From Orobanche coerulescens (Eukaryota; Streptophyta; Magnoliopsida; Lamiales; Orobanchaceae): DNA of 64,000 nt. The position numbers were made by a program, and so were the translations under genes. Of the stretch, positions 46,896 through 59,382 are shown piece by piece. Where the stretch lies: the NCBI GenBank assembly GCA_033398695.1, contig CM065809.1:85169644-85233643 (forward strand), in the 5' to 3' direction. Numbering within the stretch: the first letter of the stretch is position 1; each line of letters starts with the position of its first letter. The notes below the pieces were generated by a model. The model had not been told where the DNA came from. It saw nothing but the letters and a program-made list of their open reading frames with translations, and searched no databases.

Positions 46896-48783
46896 CACTA
46901 CCAATATCGGGGGTTTAGCCGACGACTTAAAGTCGTCGGCTAAAGGTCAATGTCGTCGGCTAATCCCCCCAGTCGTTGGCTAAAAAACCGTCGGCCGATA
47001 TTCGTCGGCCAAGGTTTAGCCGACGAATTTTTTGTTAGTTGTCGGCTAAAGTTCAAAGTTTAGCCAACCACTACGACAATGTCGTCGGCTAATCCCCCCA
47101 GTCGTCGGCTAAAAAACCGTCGGCCGATATTCGTCGGCCAAGGTTTAGCCGACGACTTTTTTGTTAGTTGTCGGCTAAAGTTCAAAGTTTAGCCAACCAC
47201 TACGACAATGTCGTCGGCTAAAACCTGTTTATTAAAAAACAAAAAAAAGACATTTTAGCCGACGAGTTTTTTAAATGTCGTCGGCTAAAACCTGTTTATA
47301 AAAAAAAAAGACACTTTAGCCGACGACTTTTTAAATGTCGTCGGCTAAAACCTGTTTATAAAAAAAAAGACACTTTAGCCGACGACCTTTTCAAATGTTG
47401 TCGGCTAAAAACCTTTAGCCGACGACCTTTGGAAAGTCGTCGGCTCAAACCTAATATAAAAAAAAAATTAATTCAGATTTTGGGATCCCAAAACCTGTAT
47501 TTTTTGCACCTGCAATTTTTATACACCAGCTCCCATTATCAACAACAATCAACGCGCAATACATTCAACTAATACCATCAATTATATGCCCAACATTATA
47601 TGCAACACAACGCACAACACATTCAAGGACATTAATTTCATCAACATACTAGTAGCGTCAACAAAATCACTTACACAATTCTAGCACAAATATAAATATA
47701 CAAGAGTACTACAACAACACAACTACAATCCACTACCAAAATCATCTAAATGTCGAAATGTAGTGGTAGAAGGATTACCACCATCCCCTAGATCCTCGTC
47801 ATGAGGCTCTGAAAATGGGGTCTGTCCGAAGAGAGAAGGCAGTGGAGCAGGTGCTTGCAGTCCAGCCTGAGTAATGGTCTGAGTCAGCGTCATCATATAG
47901 TCCATCATGGCCTGCTGCTGTCTCTGGAAACTCTCTAACCGCGTCATCATATATATATATGGTGATGAATGTTGGGTGATTAATACCCATGCTAGTCGAC
48001 GTACTCAACTAGGATCTAAGTACATATGGTAAGGTTATTTAATAAGTGTTTTTCAATCAACACGTAGTTCTTCAAAATGCAATATGTGATGTTTTTAAAT
48101 TATTGCGTATTTATGTTGTTCATAGGTGTGGTTTGTCATTCCCGACTCTCTACTACGTACTTAGTGTGACGAGGTGCAGTCTACCAAGTAAGACATTTTA
48201 ATTAATTTTGTATCTACATTGTTTGTGTAATTTTTTTTCTTATGAATAATATATGTTGTGCAACGTGTGTTGTAGGTACAAATCTTGGAAAAATGAGATA
48301 CACATGTTCTGGACAGCCTGGGGTGATACCCGAGAGGCTACCCCGGAAGAATTCAAGTTCCGGGAGTACGAGTGGAAGTGGCTACACACCCATTTTCACG
48401 ACCCGGAGTTCGTGGTATGACTAAAATACCCTCATTTCATTCTTTCTTTTTCAGTTTTTTTTTAATTCTAAATATAAACTCGATTTTTTTAAATTAATGT
48501 TTTGGAATTTAACAAATACTTGAAGTTCCGATTTTTTTAAATTAGAATAAATCGGAACTTCAGCTATTTTTTTTAATTCTGGAATATTATTAATATTAAA
48601 AATTTTTATTCAAAAGTGGAAATAAAAAAACTTATAAACTATGGATATTATTTATAAACTGTTTTAATAAAAATAAAAACTAGAATATTATTTTCCATAA
48701 AAAAATAAAAATCGGAATATTGTATTTTATTAATTAAAAAAACTGCTAGTATTTAATAAACGCTACTCTGAGATATGTATAGT
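46896..48783 (-). mobile_element. CACTA_A remnant (copy 2), internally deleted
   Basis: CACTACCAATATCGGGGG terminus at 46896 and a subterminal GTCGTCGGCTAAA array at 46911-47450. Part of the last minus-strand exon (about 47830-47943, with ESFQRQQQAMMDYM) is followed by a junction straight into the inverted exons (about 47950-48420) with the microsatellite almost lost. Gypsy_A begins at 48784. Confidence 0.8.
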
Positions 48784-51099
48784 TGTAATACCTCCGGTAT
48801 TTCATGCTTGATTACTTTGTACTGTGTGAATTTTTATAATGTGACGTCATTTCTATTTATGTATTCCATTGAGTGCTATATAATTGTGCGATGTAAATGA
48901 AACGGAGGTGACACGCCGTGGAACGATCGTCGGTGCGAATATGACGGTGGCCAACGTCTTGATCCCTGATAATTGTTGACGAGTGGAAGGGATTGTCACC
49001 CCGAGATGGTTAGAATGTGATATGTGGCTAAAAAGTTTATGTCTAACGCACGCTAGAGTTTATGTCTAACGCACGTTAGAGTTTTGTCTAACGCGCGCTA
49101 CAACTTAGGCCTAACGTACGCTATATTCCGATTGTTACGTACGTTAAGGTAGTTATATTACGTACGTAACGGGTGAGTCAGTCTCCCGACCAGAATCTTT
49201 CTTTTGACACGGACGGAGCTACTTTCGGTGCGCTAGAGGACAAACGAGTCAACTCTTCATAACATATGTTATTCCCCAAATTTAACGTACGTAACACTTG
49301 GGCACATTTCGGGCAGTGGCGGTCTTTACGTACGTTGTCATTAAACTGTTACGTACGTAATAAGCCTTACGTACGTAACACCGTTATCATTAATGTACGT
49401 TAACAAAACCAAGTTTTATAAAATGGCAATTCCCTTCTTCATTTGCACGACCCAACATTACAAGATAACACCCTTGGAGAAATTCCTCACCTTATACTCG
49501 GTTCTTAACCTCTTATATACTTGAATTAACATTGAGGAGGTGGTTTCTTCAGCTCCGGTGAAGATTATCCAAGTCGTTCAAGTCACTTCTCGTTTCTCCT
49601 CGTAGTTCTTGTGGATTCGCGAACTCTCTTCATTATTCTTCTTCCAAAAAGGTAAGCCATCAATCCCTGGAGTAATATTTTCGATGTTTTCTTATATATA
49701 CTTATTAGATTGCGGGTATTGGGTAGATTTTTGCCAACCTTCGTAGACAATCTTTTAGGATGGAATAGTAGTGACCACAGTTATCATTTCTCATATGTTT
49801 CGTTACATGCAAATCATATCTATCATACGAAATTTCATATCAAATCATCACTAGGAATGTAAAATTTGATGAATCAATTGTAGGAGAATTCGTAGTAATC
49901 CATCACCGTATGTCCCACTGTTCATATCCACCCTTACCTTGTGATTTTTGACACTTAGTGAATTAAGGAAAACAATTCGATAGTATAATCATTATTGGAT
50001 ATCAAACCACCAAAGTTATTATGTAATAGAATCCGCCGATTGTAGTATTCGGAATATAGAATAGAATTAGAAAGTATGAGATTCGATTATGCTATAATCA
50101 TTTGTTGACAACCGAAAAATGATAGGGATAACCTTGTTGAGCAAATCGATATATCTAATGTTAACTGTAGAATTGAATGGAATAATGGTACGCAATGCTT
50201 ACGAACTTAGAAACGATACTAATATCGACAATTAAAACTACGCTAGGAATCCGATTAGGAAAGGGAGACTAGTTTTGTTCATCATGATCCGTACGAGGTG
50301 TTAATCGGATATTACGTGGCTAGGTTAAGCTCGAGTGGGCGTGGGTACTCCGTTTATCACAAAGCACCTACTGTTGGATCACAGGCAAGTGAAATCTTGC
50401 TCGAGAATTTTCTAATATTAATGTTATATCCGTATGTGTGTATGTGCCATTTTTGATGAATGCTGATGGTTGTCTTTCTCTAAAATATGTTATAAATGGG
50501 CCGATGTGTTGGGGATAAAACCTGTATGGTACCCGTGTGGAAATGTGTTAGGGGATAAGACCCGAATTGGGCGCCTATGTTCCGGGATATTCCCGTGTGG
50601 ATACTTCCGTGACCCTTGGTTGCGACCTTGGGGCTTATGTGATAAAAGAGAGAGACAATGTCGGTTGTGTGATGAAATATTCCCTGTTGATTATTAGGTA
50701 CTGTGATTGCTAAAATGGCGTATATTGTTGTTAGTAGTTGTTATTTGGTATGCATTCTCTGACCCTGGTTGCCTGGTATGATTCGTCGTGCCAGGTAAAA
50801 TTGTTCATCATGTGCAGGACATTCCCGAGGGGTCCGGTCACACTTGAGCGGTGTTGGAATTATCTCTACCCGCTGCTTAAATTAAAATAAATTTGCTTTT
50901 TTTTGAAAAGCCTTTGTTGTGTAATAATTGGACTTCGAATTACATTTTTCCTTAGAATCTTTCGACTCACGTTATGTAAACCTTGAACTTAATATTTTAT
51001 CGCGACTTCTTCAAATTATCTATTTTTCTAACTAGCCTTGTGGGTCCCACGTGGGATTCAAGGCACTGTAATACCTCGAGAGATTTTGGGGGTGTTACA
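48784..51099 (+). repeat. Gypsy_A 5' LTR (copy 2), complete, 2.3 kb
   Basis: TGTAATACCTCCGG...GGGGTGTTACA. U3 motif cluster and TATA box at 49043-49423. No gene inside; the frame 50470-50697 is incidental and also appears in copy 1. Confidence 0.92.
49043..49423 (+). promoter_or_regulatory. Gypsy_A U3 motif cluster and TATA box (copy 2)
   Basis: About 12 variants (TAACGCACGCTA, TAACGCACGTTA, TAACGCGCGCTA, TAACGTACGCTA, TTACGTACGTAA) end just before TTTTATAAAATGG at about 49413-49424. Copies here are more often perfect than in copy 1. Confidence 0.8.
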
Positions 51100-51104
51100 G
51101 AAAA

Positions 51105-51116
51105 TGGTATCGGAGC
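51105..51116 (+). other. Gypsy_A primer binding site
   Basis: TGGTATCGGAGC five bases after the LTR; initiator Met-tRNA type with one wobble. Deleted in copy 1. Confidence 0.88.
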
Positions 51117-51295
51117 AAATCTCCTGGTTTGAATAAAATTTCTCCTAATTTTTTCAAAGTTATTCCAATCCAACACCCCAAGCGATCTAAACTCCTCAAG
51201 GGAATGCAAAGTAAGTGATATGTGTGTTTCTGTCTATGTACTACATTTAATTGTAAACCATGTATGGAACTGGCTTTAGATTAATACCGTCAGTG

Positions 51296-52500
51296 ATGGC
51301 ATGCCGAGGAGCTAGGAGGGTGGTGAATGACGCTCAGGGTTCCGCCACGAACCACAATGAGGACGGGAACACTGCCGAGACCCATCCTGGTGGGGGCCAG
51401 CCACCACCAGTTAATCAAAATGATCAGGAGGCGGAACGCCAGAATAAAAACTCGGGAGGCATGGACCCAACTTTTTTTCAGGCCCTTGCCCAGGCTATCG
51501 CCATGGGAATTGCTCAGGTCAAGCAGGCGGAACGGATACCGGTCATCAATGTGGAAGAAAACGCAAGAAGAGACTGATGGTTGGGAGAGATGCTGAAGGC
51601 TAGGCCTCCATTATTTGACGGGACAGGAGAGAAACATGTGGAGGACTGGATTTCTGAAATGGAGACTGCCTTCGAAGTAATCGGATGCCCAGAGACCGAA
51701 AGGTGCCGCTCGGGATTAATCAACTCCATGACACTGCTGCACGTTGGTGGAGGACTTACAGTCCAGAGGACTGAGTGGTCGGGTGGACTGAATTTGCCCG
51801 AATACTACAGAGCGAGTACTGTCCCAGATCAGCCCGAATCGCTCGCGCACGAGACTTTTTCAGTGCCGGACCTCAGAACATGCCAGTACCAGAGATCATT
51901 CGGGCCTACCGAACCGAGCTAAGTTACATCTCACAGATGGTTCCATCAGAAGATCAAAAAATATGCCACCTTGCACAGAGGTTGCCGGAGGATGTACAAC
52001 GCTATGCCGCCTGATTTCACTGGATAACCCTGAGGGCATACGAAGAGGTAGTCACAGCATATGCCGGTACAGTTGTTAACACCGACATCGGGTATAACTC
52101 GAAGAAGCAGAAGACATCAGTTCAGCCTGGGAGCAACAACAAAACGAATTCGGGGCCCGCATCTTCTTTTAAGTCGGCGGTTTCATACCAACAGAAGGGT
52201 GTATCTGATCGGCCTTACCGTAGGGACTGTTTCAATTGTGGCGTGTCCGGGCATACTAAGGATCGGTGTCAGAAGACGTCTACCAAATGTTTCACTTGCG
52301 GAAAGAGTGGACACATGTCTCGTTACTGCTGGCGGGCCAATCCCACTCAGAACCCAGCTTCCAAACCAAGTTAACAAGGCTCTGTGCAATCCCCTAGGAC
52401 GCCTGCTGTTTCCAACTACCAAGCTCCATCCCACCAGAACCAACCACCGCTACACGGTGCCGGATGAGGCCGTGGGCGCGGCGGAGGTACTTCATCCTTT
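51296..52500 (+). pseudogene. Gypsy_A gag (copy 2)
   Basis: ATG at 51296 (MACRGARRVVNDAQG). TGA at 51575-51577 and a one-base loss near 51694 break the frame. The core DWISEMETAFEVIGCPE, the capsid C-terminal part with LAQRLPEDVQ, and two good CCHC knuckles (CFNCGVSGHTKDRC and CFTCGKSGHMSRYC, 52229-52330) are readable in different frames. CACTA_B and Copia_B both hit the equivalent gene in copy 1. Confidence 0.88.
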
Positions 52501-52539
52501 TCGGAGTCAGTGCCGTCCCGTGTATTTGAGCGAGGGCTA

Positions 52540-53264
52540 TGGATGGTCAGTCTGCGCCAGCTATCTCAGGTACTCTTCTTGTTAACTCTCAGCCAGTGCA
52601 TGTACTATTTGATACTGGAGCCACCCATTCGTTTATATCTGTGGAATGTGTTGAACGCTTAAATCTTGTTTGTGTACCTTGAGAGCCCTTTACTGTTAAA
52701 CTACCCGAGGGTAGTAGATTAGGTGGCGATCAAAAGGTTCGAGACTGTCGGATATGCATCGACAATCATAGTTGGACCGCTAATCTTATGGTCTTTCCAC
52801 TCCAGAACGAAGATATCATATTAGGTAAGGACTGTATGCCATTGCACAGAACGATCTTGGATACCTACCACTTGACTATTTCCATTTCGGCTCATGACGG
52901 TACCACACGTGTCATCAGCGGATGTGAACACTTTAGTACGAAACGGTCTCTCAGCATTATCGCATCAGAAGCCTCCTGCAGCTCTCGAAGGGAGTACTAT
53001 TGGTGTTATGTTCTTCGAGAGGATACTTCACAACTTACAATCACAAACATTCCGGTGGTGAATGAATTTCCAGACGTTTTTCCCAATGAACTACCAGGGC
53101 TGCCACCACACCGAGAAGTTGACCTTTCCATTGAACTCGAGCTGGGGACGAAACCTATTTCCAAAGCTCCTTACAGGATGGCACCGGCCGAGATGAAGGA
53201 ATTAAAGATACAGCTCGAAGATCTGTTGGAGAAAGGGTTGATCTGCCCAAGCACCTCGCCGTAG
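52540..53264 (+). pseudogene. Gypsy_A protease and RT linker (copy 2)
   Basis: VLFDTGATHSFIS near 52600, an in-frame TGA near 52680, MVFPLQNEDIILGKD near 52790, then VVNEFPDVFPNELPGLPP and the start of RT (KAPYRMAPAEMKELK), ending at a TAG at 53262-53264. Confidence 0.87.
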
Positions 53265-54464
53265 GGCGCGCCGGTACTTTTCGTTAAGAAGAAAGACAAC
53301 TCTCTACGCTTGTGCATCGACTACAGGGAGCTAAATAAGGTTACTATCAAGAATCGTTACCCACTACCTAGAATTGATGACCTATTGGATCAATTCAGTC
53401 GTGTTTTCAAAGATCGATTTACGATCCGAATATCACCAATTGAGGATTCGGGAGGAAGATATACCCAAGACTGCATTTTGGTCGAGGTATGGGCATTACG
53501 AGTATATCGTGGTATCATTCGGGTTGACTAATGCCCCATCCGTTTTCATGGAACTGGTGAATAGATTTTGATTGATTTCCTCGATAAATGCGTGGTGGTT
53601 TTTATCGACGACATCCTGATATATTCTCGAAGCTGACAGGAACACGAGGAACATTTGACGCAAGTGCTGAGCGTGTTAAGGCAACACCAACTTTATGCGA
53701 AACTGTCCAAGTGCGAATTCTGGATGCCGGAGTTAATTTTTCTCGGACATGTTGTCTTGGCAGAAGGTGTCAAGGTCGACCCACAAAAGATCGAGACAAT
53801 AACGAGTTGGGAACTGCCGAAGAACGTCAAGGAGGTTAGGAGTTTCTAAGGACTGGCAGGTTACTATCGAAGATTCGTCGAGGCCTTTTCTAGTATCGCC
53901 CGACCGTTAACGAACCTACTGAGAAAGAGCACCAAATTTGTATGGACTGCAGACTGCCAGAAGAGCTTCGACGAGATCAAGAGTAGGCTAACTACCGCCC
54001 CAGTACTAGTGTTACCGCAGGGTACAGAAGGATACATTCTATACACGGATGCATCCAAGCACGGACTAGGGTGTGTCTTCATGCAGAATGGCAGAGTCGT
54101 TGCGTACGCATCCCGACAACTGAAGCCGTACGAAGTAAATTACCCGACGCATGACTTGGAGCTAGCCGCAGTGGTGCATGCCCTCATGATTTGGAAGCAC
54201 TATCTTTACGGAGTTACTTGCAAAGTTTTCACGGATCATAAGAGTTTGAAATATATCTTCACTCAGAGAGAATTAAACATGAGGCAGAGGCGCTGGTTGG
54301 AGCTAATCAAGGAATATGATGTGGAAATATCCTATCATCCCGGGAAAGCCAATGTGGTAGCTGATGCTCTTAGTCGGAAAACTACACAAGAGGTAATGGT
54401 ATCCAGCATAACAGTTCAGCCCAAACTGCAGCAAGACATCAGGAGAAGCAACACCGAAGTATAG
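53265..54464 (+). pseudogene. Gypsy_A reverse transcriptase and RNase H
   Basis: RT motifs across shifted frames: [20 protein letters not shown] (53310), [13 protein letters not shown] (53400), [18 protein letters not shown] (53515) and the catalytic FIDD region (about 53600). RNase H, 54009-54464, has [30 protein letters not shown] and a [14 protein letters not shown] tail typical of Ty3/gypsy. At least three frameshifts, inactive. Confidence 0.9.
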
Positions 54465-54539
54465 ATACAACGTAGGCAAGGACAATTATGCTCTATCAAC
54501 ATACTTTCGTCCTTACTAGACGAGAAACGTATAGCATAG

Positions 54540-55367
54540 ATGGAAGATCCTGAATTACATGTGATTGGTGCAAGAATCGAGGAAGGAGATGTTTCCGATT
54601 ATAAGATTCAGGGTGATTTGGTGAGGTTCAAGAACAGGATCTGTATTCCACCGAATGACGGGCTGAAGCAAACTATACTGAAGGAGGCGCACTCCACTCC
54701 CTATTCTATTCACCCCGGAGCAAGCAAGATGTACAAAAATTTCGACAGAGTTTTTGGTGGAAGAATATGAAATGGGAAGTTGCTAGGTTCGTCGCCCGAT
54801 GTATGACGTGCCAACAAGTAAAGATTGAACACCGCAGACCAGTTGGAATTATGCAACCCCTACCCATCCCGGAGTGGAAATGGGAGAGCATATCAATGGA
54901 CTTTGTCACTTAGCTACCTACGGCGGTGGGAGGAAAGGATACAATTTGGGTCATTATTGATCGATTGACAAAATCGGCACATTTCATTTCTATTCAAGAG
55001 ACAACCGGGACAGAGCAACTGGCCGTCATTTTCATCAGAGAGATCGTAAGGCTACATGGCGTTCCCTCATCCATCATTTCGGATAGGGACACCAAATACG
55101 TGTCTCATTTTTGGAAAGCCGTCCATAAAGCTATGGGGACCCAAATACACTTTAGCACGGCTTATCACCCTCAGACACATGGACAGACCGAGCGTACGAT
55201 TCAAACCTTGGAAGATATGTTGAGGGCATGTGTGCTCGATTGGGGTAAGGATTGGGCTAGACATTTGGGATTAGTGGAGTTCTCGTACAACAACAGCTGG
55301 CATGCAAGCATAGGTATGGCACCGTTTGAGGCCATGTATGGGCGGAGATGCAAGTCGTCGTTATGCT
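54540..55367 (+). pseudogene. Gypsy_A integrase, truncated
   Basis: An N-terminal zinc-binding part (HPGASKMYKN then CMTCQQ), a core with WVIIDRLTKSAHF, SIISDRDTKYVSHFWK and STAYHPQTHGQTERTIQ (D, D, E pattern) and the [19 protein letters not shown] box. TAG near 54911 and a frameshift near 54760 disrupt it. Gypsy_C cuts it at 55368 before any chromodomain would appear. Confidence 0.9.
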
Positions 55368-57832
55368 TGTAACACCCCAAACTAGGATATTACAGTGCCG
55401 TGGACCCCCGACTGGGACCCACTAGGCGAATGAAAATGAATGAATTACACAGGGTAAATGTAGTACCGAACCACATTACAACAATAATTACTCCGATGAG
55501 GAGTTTCATACAACACATCCAGGATAATACAGAATACATGTATATTTTATACGGAGATAAAATATACAACACTGAGTGAAATGAGTATTCAAACGGAATG
55601 TCTGCAGCGGAATAAATGAAGGAAATAAAATGACTGAAAAGACTGGGGGCCCCTTATAGTATCATTGGGACTCCTCGCCGTCAATGTGCTCTCCCCGTGC
55701 TTTCGCCTTGCCATGACGTGAAAAACAATATCCCCCAACGGGGTTAGTTACACAGAACAACAATCCTCAAGAGTTGAATAAACAGAATCATATATATGAT
55801 GTATAAACCACAAGTTCGATCAAAAATGAATCGGTTAGATTATAACCCAATCTTATTGAAAACATACGCAATCAAACATGTTGTATGAATCAACTAACAG
55901 TACAGCTCAAAGGGTGGCACCACACTATGCCCGGGATGTAAATGTGTCCGTGCACAAGCCACCAACGAGTATAGATCGAATACACGTGTGGTCTTGTACC
56001 TAATCCGTCTCACGAAGCAATCGACTCATGTGCACAGTCCAATGTGAGGCCAACAACCAACACACGACTTAAATGTGCCCGACATGAAAATCCTACACAT
56101 ACCAACCGGCACGCCAGTATGACCCGAAATGCCACGAGATAACAAAGTGACATCGAAATCAATAATGACTCATCGAGATGAAATGATAGTGAAATGAATC
56201 ACAGCTCAATGAAATGATTGGAACCGTCGTTCCTTGTGACCGAAGTGATTAATTGACAATGACAAGTTTTGATACAGTTAATACAATAATGAATGAGTTA
56301 TGATTATGAATGAACAACAACAAAAGGAATGAATATTCTTTTAACCGAGTAAGAATTAACTTACACAACACCGGTGGCAAGTATCCTTCCACGAACAACG
56401 TCCTAATTGAGATATCGGTCGCTCGAACAACCTTGAATAATATAATTACCAACAATCCGTTCAATAAACAAATCAAACACGAATATAACGAACTCAAAAC
56501 GTCGATATGATTAAACCAAGTTCATTGGGGCATTATATCGAACACTTTGTGGCCAAACTTCGATTGTTTATAACCAAACCTCAATAATACCAACATCAAA
56601 TCCCCAAGAAGTGTTTCAAACCAACAAAACATCTTCAATACGATCAATAATCCATTATGAATATCCAAAATCGTGATTTCAACAACAATCAATCGAAAAC
56701 CCCTAAATCCAACTCAATATTAAAAGTGTTCTTGAATAATCCTTCAATAATCCAATGAATAATCAAACATATCCATAATCATGTGTATATCACTTCATAC
56801 AACATGATCTTAACATCCAAAACATCATATCTCAAAACAAAATCGAAATCCAAGATGTTGAAGAAATTACCTCTTGAAGATCCAAGCACTTTAATCCGAT
56901 GAAATCGTGTTAGATCGACAATCCGAGCTTCACAACTAAATGAAAATGATGAAAAATGAATACTCAAGTGATTGATGATGAAGATCTTCCCCCTCAAGCC
57001 CTCTCTCTCGTAAAGGTTGAAGAAAAGGGAAAAAAATGAGTTCATCTTGCCCAAAAAACGCAATTATAGTGTTGACTGCACTGTGTGCCGCGGCCCGGCC
57101 GAAGTGTGCCGCGGCACAGGGCCAAAACTGCCCCCCAGTGATCGGCAGCGTGCCGCGGCCCGGACGAGTGTGCCGCGGCAGTGACTCGGCAGTGTGCCGC
57201 GGCCCTGTCGGCATGAGCCGCGGCCCAAGGTACAGACGGGTTGGCCGATAAGTTGCAACATGAGTGTGCCGCGGCCCGGACGAGTGTGCCGCGGCAGTGA
57301 CTCTGCAGTGTGCCGCGGCCCTACCGGCATAAGCCGCGGCCCACGGTACAGGCTGCTCGGCCAAAAACTGGAAAATGTGTGTGCCGCGGCGCACACTCCT
57401 TGTGCCGCGGCCCACACCCCCCTTGGGTCCCAAAATGATGAAAAATTATCCGGGAAGAGAATAAAAGCAATAGGAATCAATATTTGGGAAACAATAACAC
57501 GAAATGGAAGTACGGAAACCCCAAAATGGTGGTTCCAAGCAATGATTACCAGGGTTCGCCCAACAAAACACAATTTGAACAATAAGGATATTTGAAATGA
57601 CATGAACTCCAACGACAACATCGACTAATGAATCAATTACAACAATTAAAATAATACTCTTGTTTCATTTCCCGAATAAGGTTGAAACAATGAACAATAT
57701 TGATAGACAACTCGAAGTTATTCCGAACGGTGAACACAAATGAATGATTATTATCGAGTGAAAAACTACATAGTGACAATTACCGAATGAAATTACTGAA
57801 TGATAATGACTGAATTACAACCGGGTATTACA
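55368..57832 (-). repeat. Gypsy_C 3' LTR, 2.5 kb
   Basis: Plus-strand ends TGTAACACCCC and GGGTATTACA. Contains the CCGCGG-based array (57084-57412) and a minus-strand TATA-like element (57062-57069). GC-rich frames around 57036-57621 come from the array and are not genes. Confidence 0.92.
57062..57412 (-). promoter_or_regulatory. Gypsy_C U3 array of TGTGCCGCGGC and TATA-like box
   Basis: About 12 copies of a GCCGCGGC-centred motif, most as TGTGCCGCGGC(CC), two as AGCCGCGGCCC, spaced about 15-60 bp. On the element's sense strand they are followed immediately by ACACTATAATTG at about 57072-57061. The position mirrors the TWRCG arrays of the other families, with a different palindrome (CCGCGG). 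Confidence 0.75.
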
Positions 57833-57856
57833 TACACCCCCCCTTAAAAGAGTTTC
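57833..57856 (-). other. Gypsy_C polypurine tract
   Basis: Minus strand TTTTAAGGGGGGGTGTA directly before the 3' LTR. Confidence 0.85.
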
Positions 57857-57879
57857 GTCCCCGAAACTAAGGGTCAAAC

Positions 57880-58330
57880 AACTCGGGATAACTCTCCCGC
57901 ATACTATCCTCGGTTTCCCAAGTAGCCTCTTCGACTCCGTGTCTAGACCACTGAATTTTAACCAAAGGAATCGTCTTATTCCTCAACTGTTTGATTCGCC
58001 GCTCTAAAACTCGTATGGGACGCTCCTCATACGAATGATCATCTGCGATCTAGATTTCGTCGAACTGAAGTATATGACTCGGGTCGGCAACATATTTCCA
58101 CAATTGAGAGATGTGAAACACATTATGAATTCGGCTCAACGCCGGAGGTAAGGCCAAACGATAAGCTAGCTCGCCCCAAAATCTCAAACGGTCCAATAAA
58201 TCTTGGACTCAACTTTCCCCACTTCACGAAACGGAAGATACCTCGACTAGAGGATACCTTGACCAACATGTGGTCACCTGTCTCGAACTCTAATGGTCGG
58301 CGACGATTGTCTGCATAAGATTTCTGTCGA
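57880..58330 (-). pseudogene. Gypsy_C integrase C-terminus and chromodomain-like segment
   Basis: Minus strand near 58020-57880: RPIRVLERRIKQLRNKTI, then VKIQWSRHGVEEATWE and SMRESYPELFDP before a stop, the pattern of the chromodomain at the end of chromovirus integrases. Between here and 58429 the GPY/F region is readable only in part. Confidence 0.75.
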
Positions 58331-58428
58331 CTCTAAGCGGTCAACAAACGACTCCTGATCAAAGCTACCTTCTCACGGGCGACTATAAGCATATCGGGCT
58401 CGGTGCGGATTGATTCGGATAGATCGTC

Positions 58429-59330
58429 TCAACACAAAGGAGATCGACAACGATGACCGTACAAGGCCTTGTAAGGTGCCATTTTAATCGAAGCATGCCA
58501 ACTATTATTATACGTGAACTCGATCAATGGTAGTTGGACTTCCCAATCGTCTTTCCAATCGAGGACGCATGCCCTCAACATGTCCTCTAATGTCTGAATA
58601 GTTCTCTCTGATTGTCCGTCGGACTGAGGGTGAAAAGATGTGCTGAAATTAAGCTGAGTTCCCATGGCACGATGAACTTATTTCCAAAAATGAGACACGA
58701 ATCGCCCGTCACGATCAGAAATGATACTCTTAGGAGTACCGTGCAGTCTCACTATCTCTTTGATGAATAGCTGGGCAAGTCTCTCGGGACCCCACGTATC
58801 CTTAATCTCAAGGAAATGAGCTGATTTAGATAAGCGGTCCACAATCACCCAGATCGTATTCATACCACGATGACTCATCGGCAAACTCGTGATGAAGTCC
58901 ATAGAAATATCTTCCCACTTCCACTCTGTAATAGGGAGTGGTTTTAGCATACCCGCCGGTCGCTGATATTCTATCTTGACTTACTGACAGGTTAAACATC
59001 TCGAAATAAATTCCATGACTTCTCGCTTCATATTACTCCACCAGTAATTTTGTTTCAAGTCCTTGTACATCTTGCTAGACCCCGGATGAACAGAATAAGG
59101 GGTAGCATGAGCTTCTCTCAAAATCGAGTTTTTCAACTCGTCATTCGCCGGTACACATAACCGATTCTTAAAACGCAAAAGTCCATCCTCGTGGATCACA
59201 AAGCCATGGGCTTTCTCCTGATCCACATCCTCCCGGATGCACAACAGTGATGGGTCTGAACCCTGATTCTCTCTGATTGCCTCCTCACGTGACGATGAAA
59301 TCTCTAACATGAAAAGTTGCCCTTGTACTC
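58429..59330 (-). pseudogene. Gypsy_C integrase
   Basis: Minus strand. A zinc-binding N-terminus (HPGSSKMYKDLKQNYWW, ISRCLTCQ) up to a TAA; a core with [20 protein letters not shown] and [16 protein letters not shown] up to another TAA; then [20 protein letters not shown] and [19 protein letters not shown]. Only two stops separate otherwise colinear blocks. Confidence 0.92.
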
Positions 59331-59382
59331 GCTGAAGCCAGACCTCGATCTCGGGTCTAAGGAATTCCTGCTGAAACTCCTT

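Larger units (their letters stand above)
43834..53182 (+). repeat. Direct duplication, copy 2 (recognisable part)
   Basis: This is the counterpart of copy 1, without CACTA_B and Copia_B. It keeps the empty sites: GCA at 51299-51301 and GTCAC at 52051-52055. It also keeps the complete Gypsy_A LTR end and primer site that copy 1 has lost. A segment equivalent to about 4154-5721 of copy 1 is missing here (junction near 47943), as are 27 bp near 44033. After 53182 this copy runs on into Gypsy_A reverse transcriptase, whereas copy 1 stops. Under a tandem model the unit begins at 26461. Confidence 0.85.
48784..55367 (+). mobile_element. Gypsy_A copy 2, LTR to integrase, truncated by Gypsy_C
   Basis: Complete 5' LTR (48784-51099), PBS, gag, protease, RT, RNase H, integrase in Ty3/gypsy order. 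Gypsy_C enters at 55368 inside integrase, so the 3' part lies beyond the window. Several stops and frameshifts throughout. It is the uninterrupted reference for both insertions in copy 1. Confidence 0.92.

Noticed and set aside
57036..57621. Three long overlapping GC-rich frames on both strands
   Set aside because: They arise from the TGTGCCGCGGC array, which lacks stop codons in most frames. The position is inside an LTR U3.
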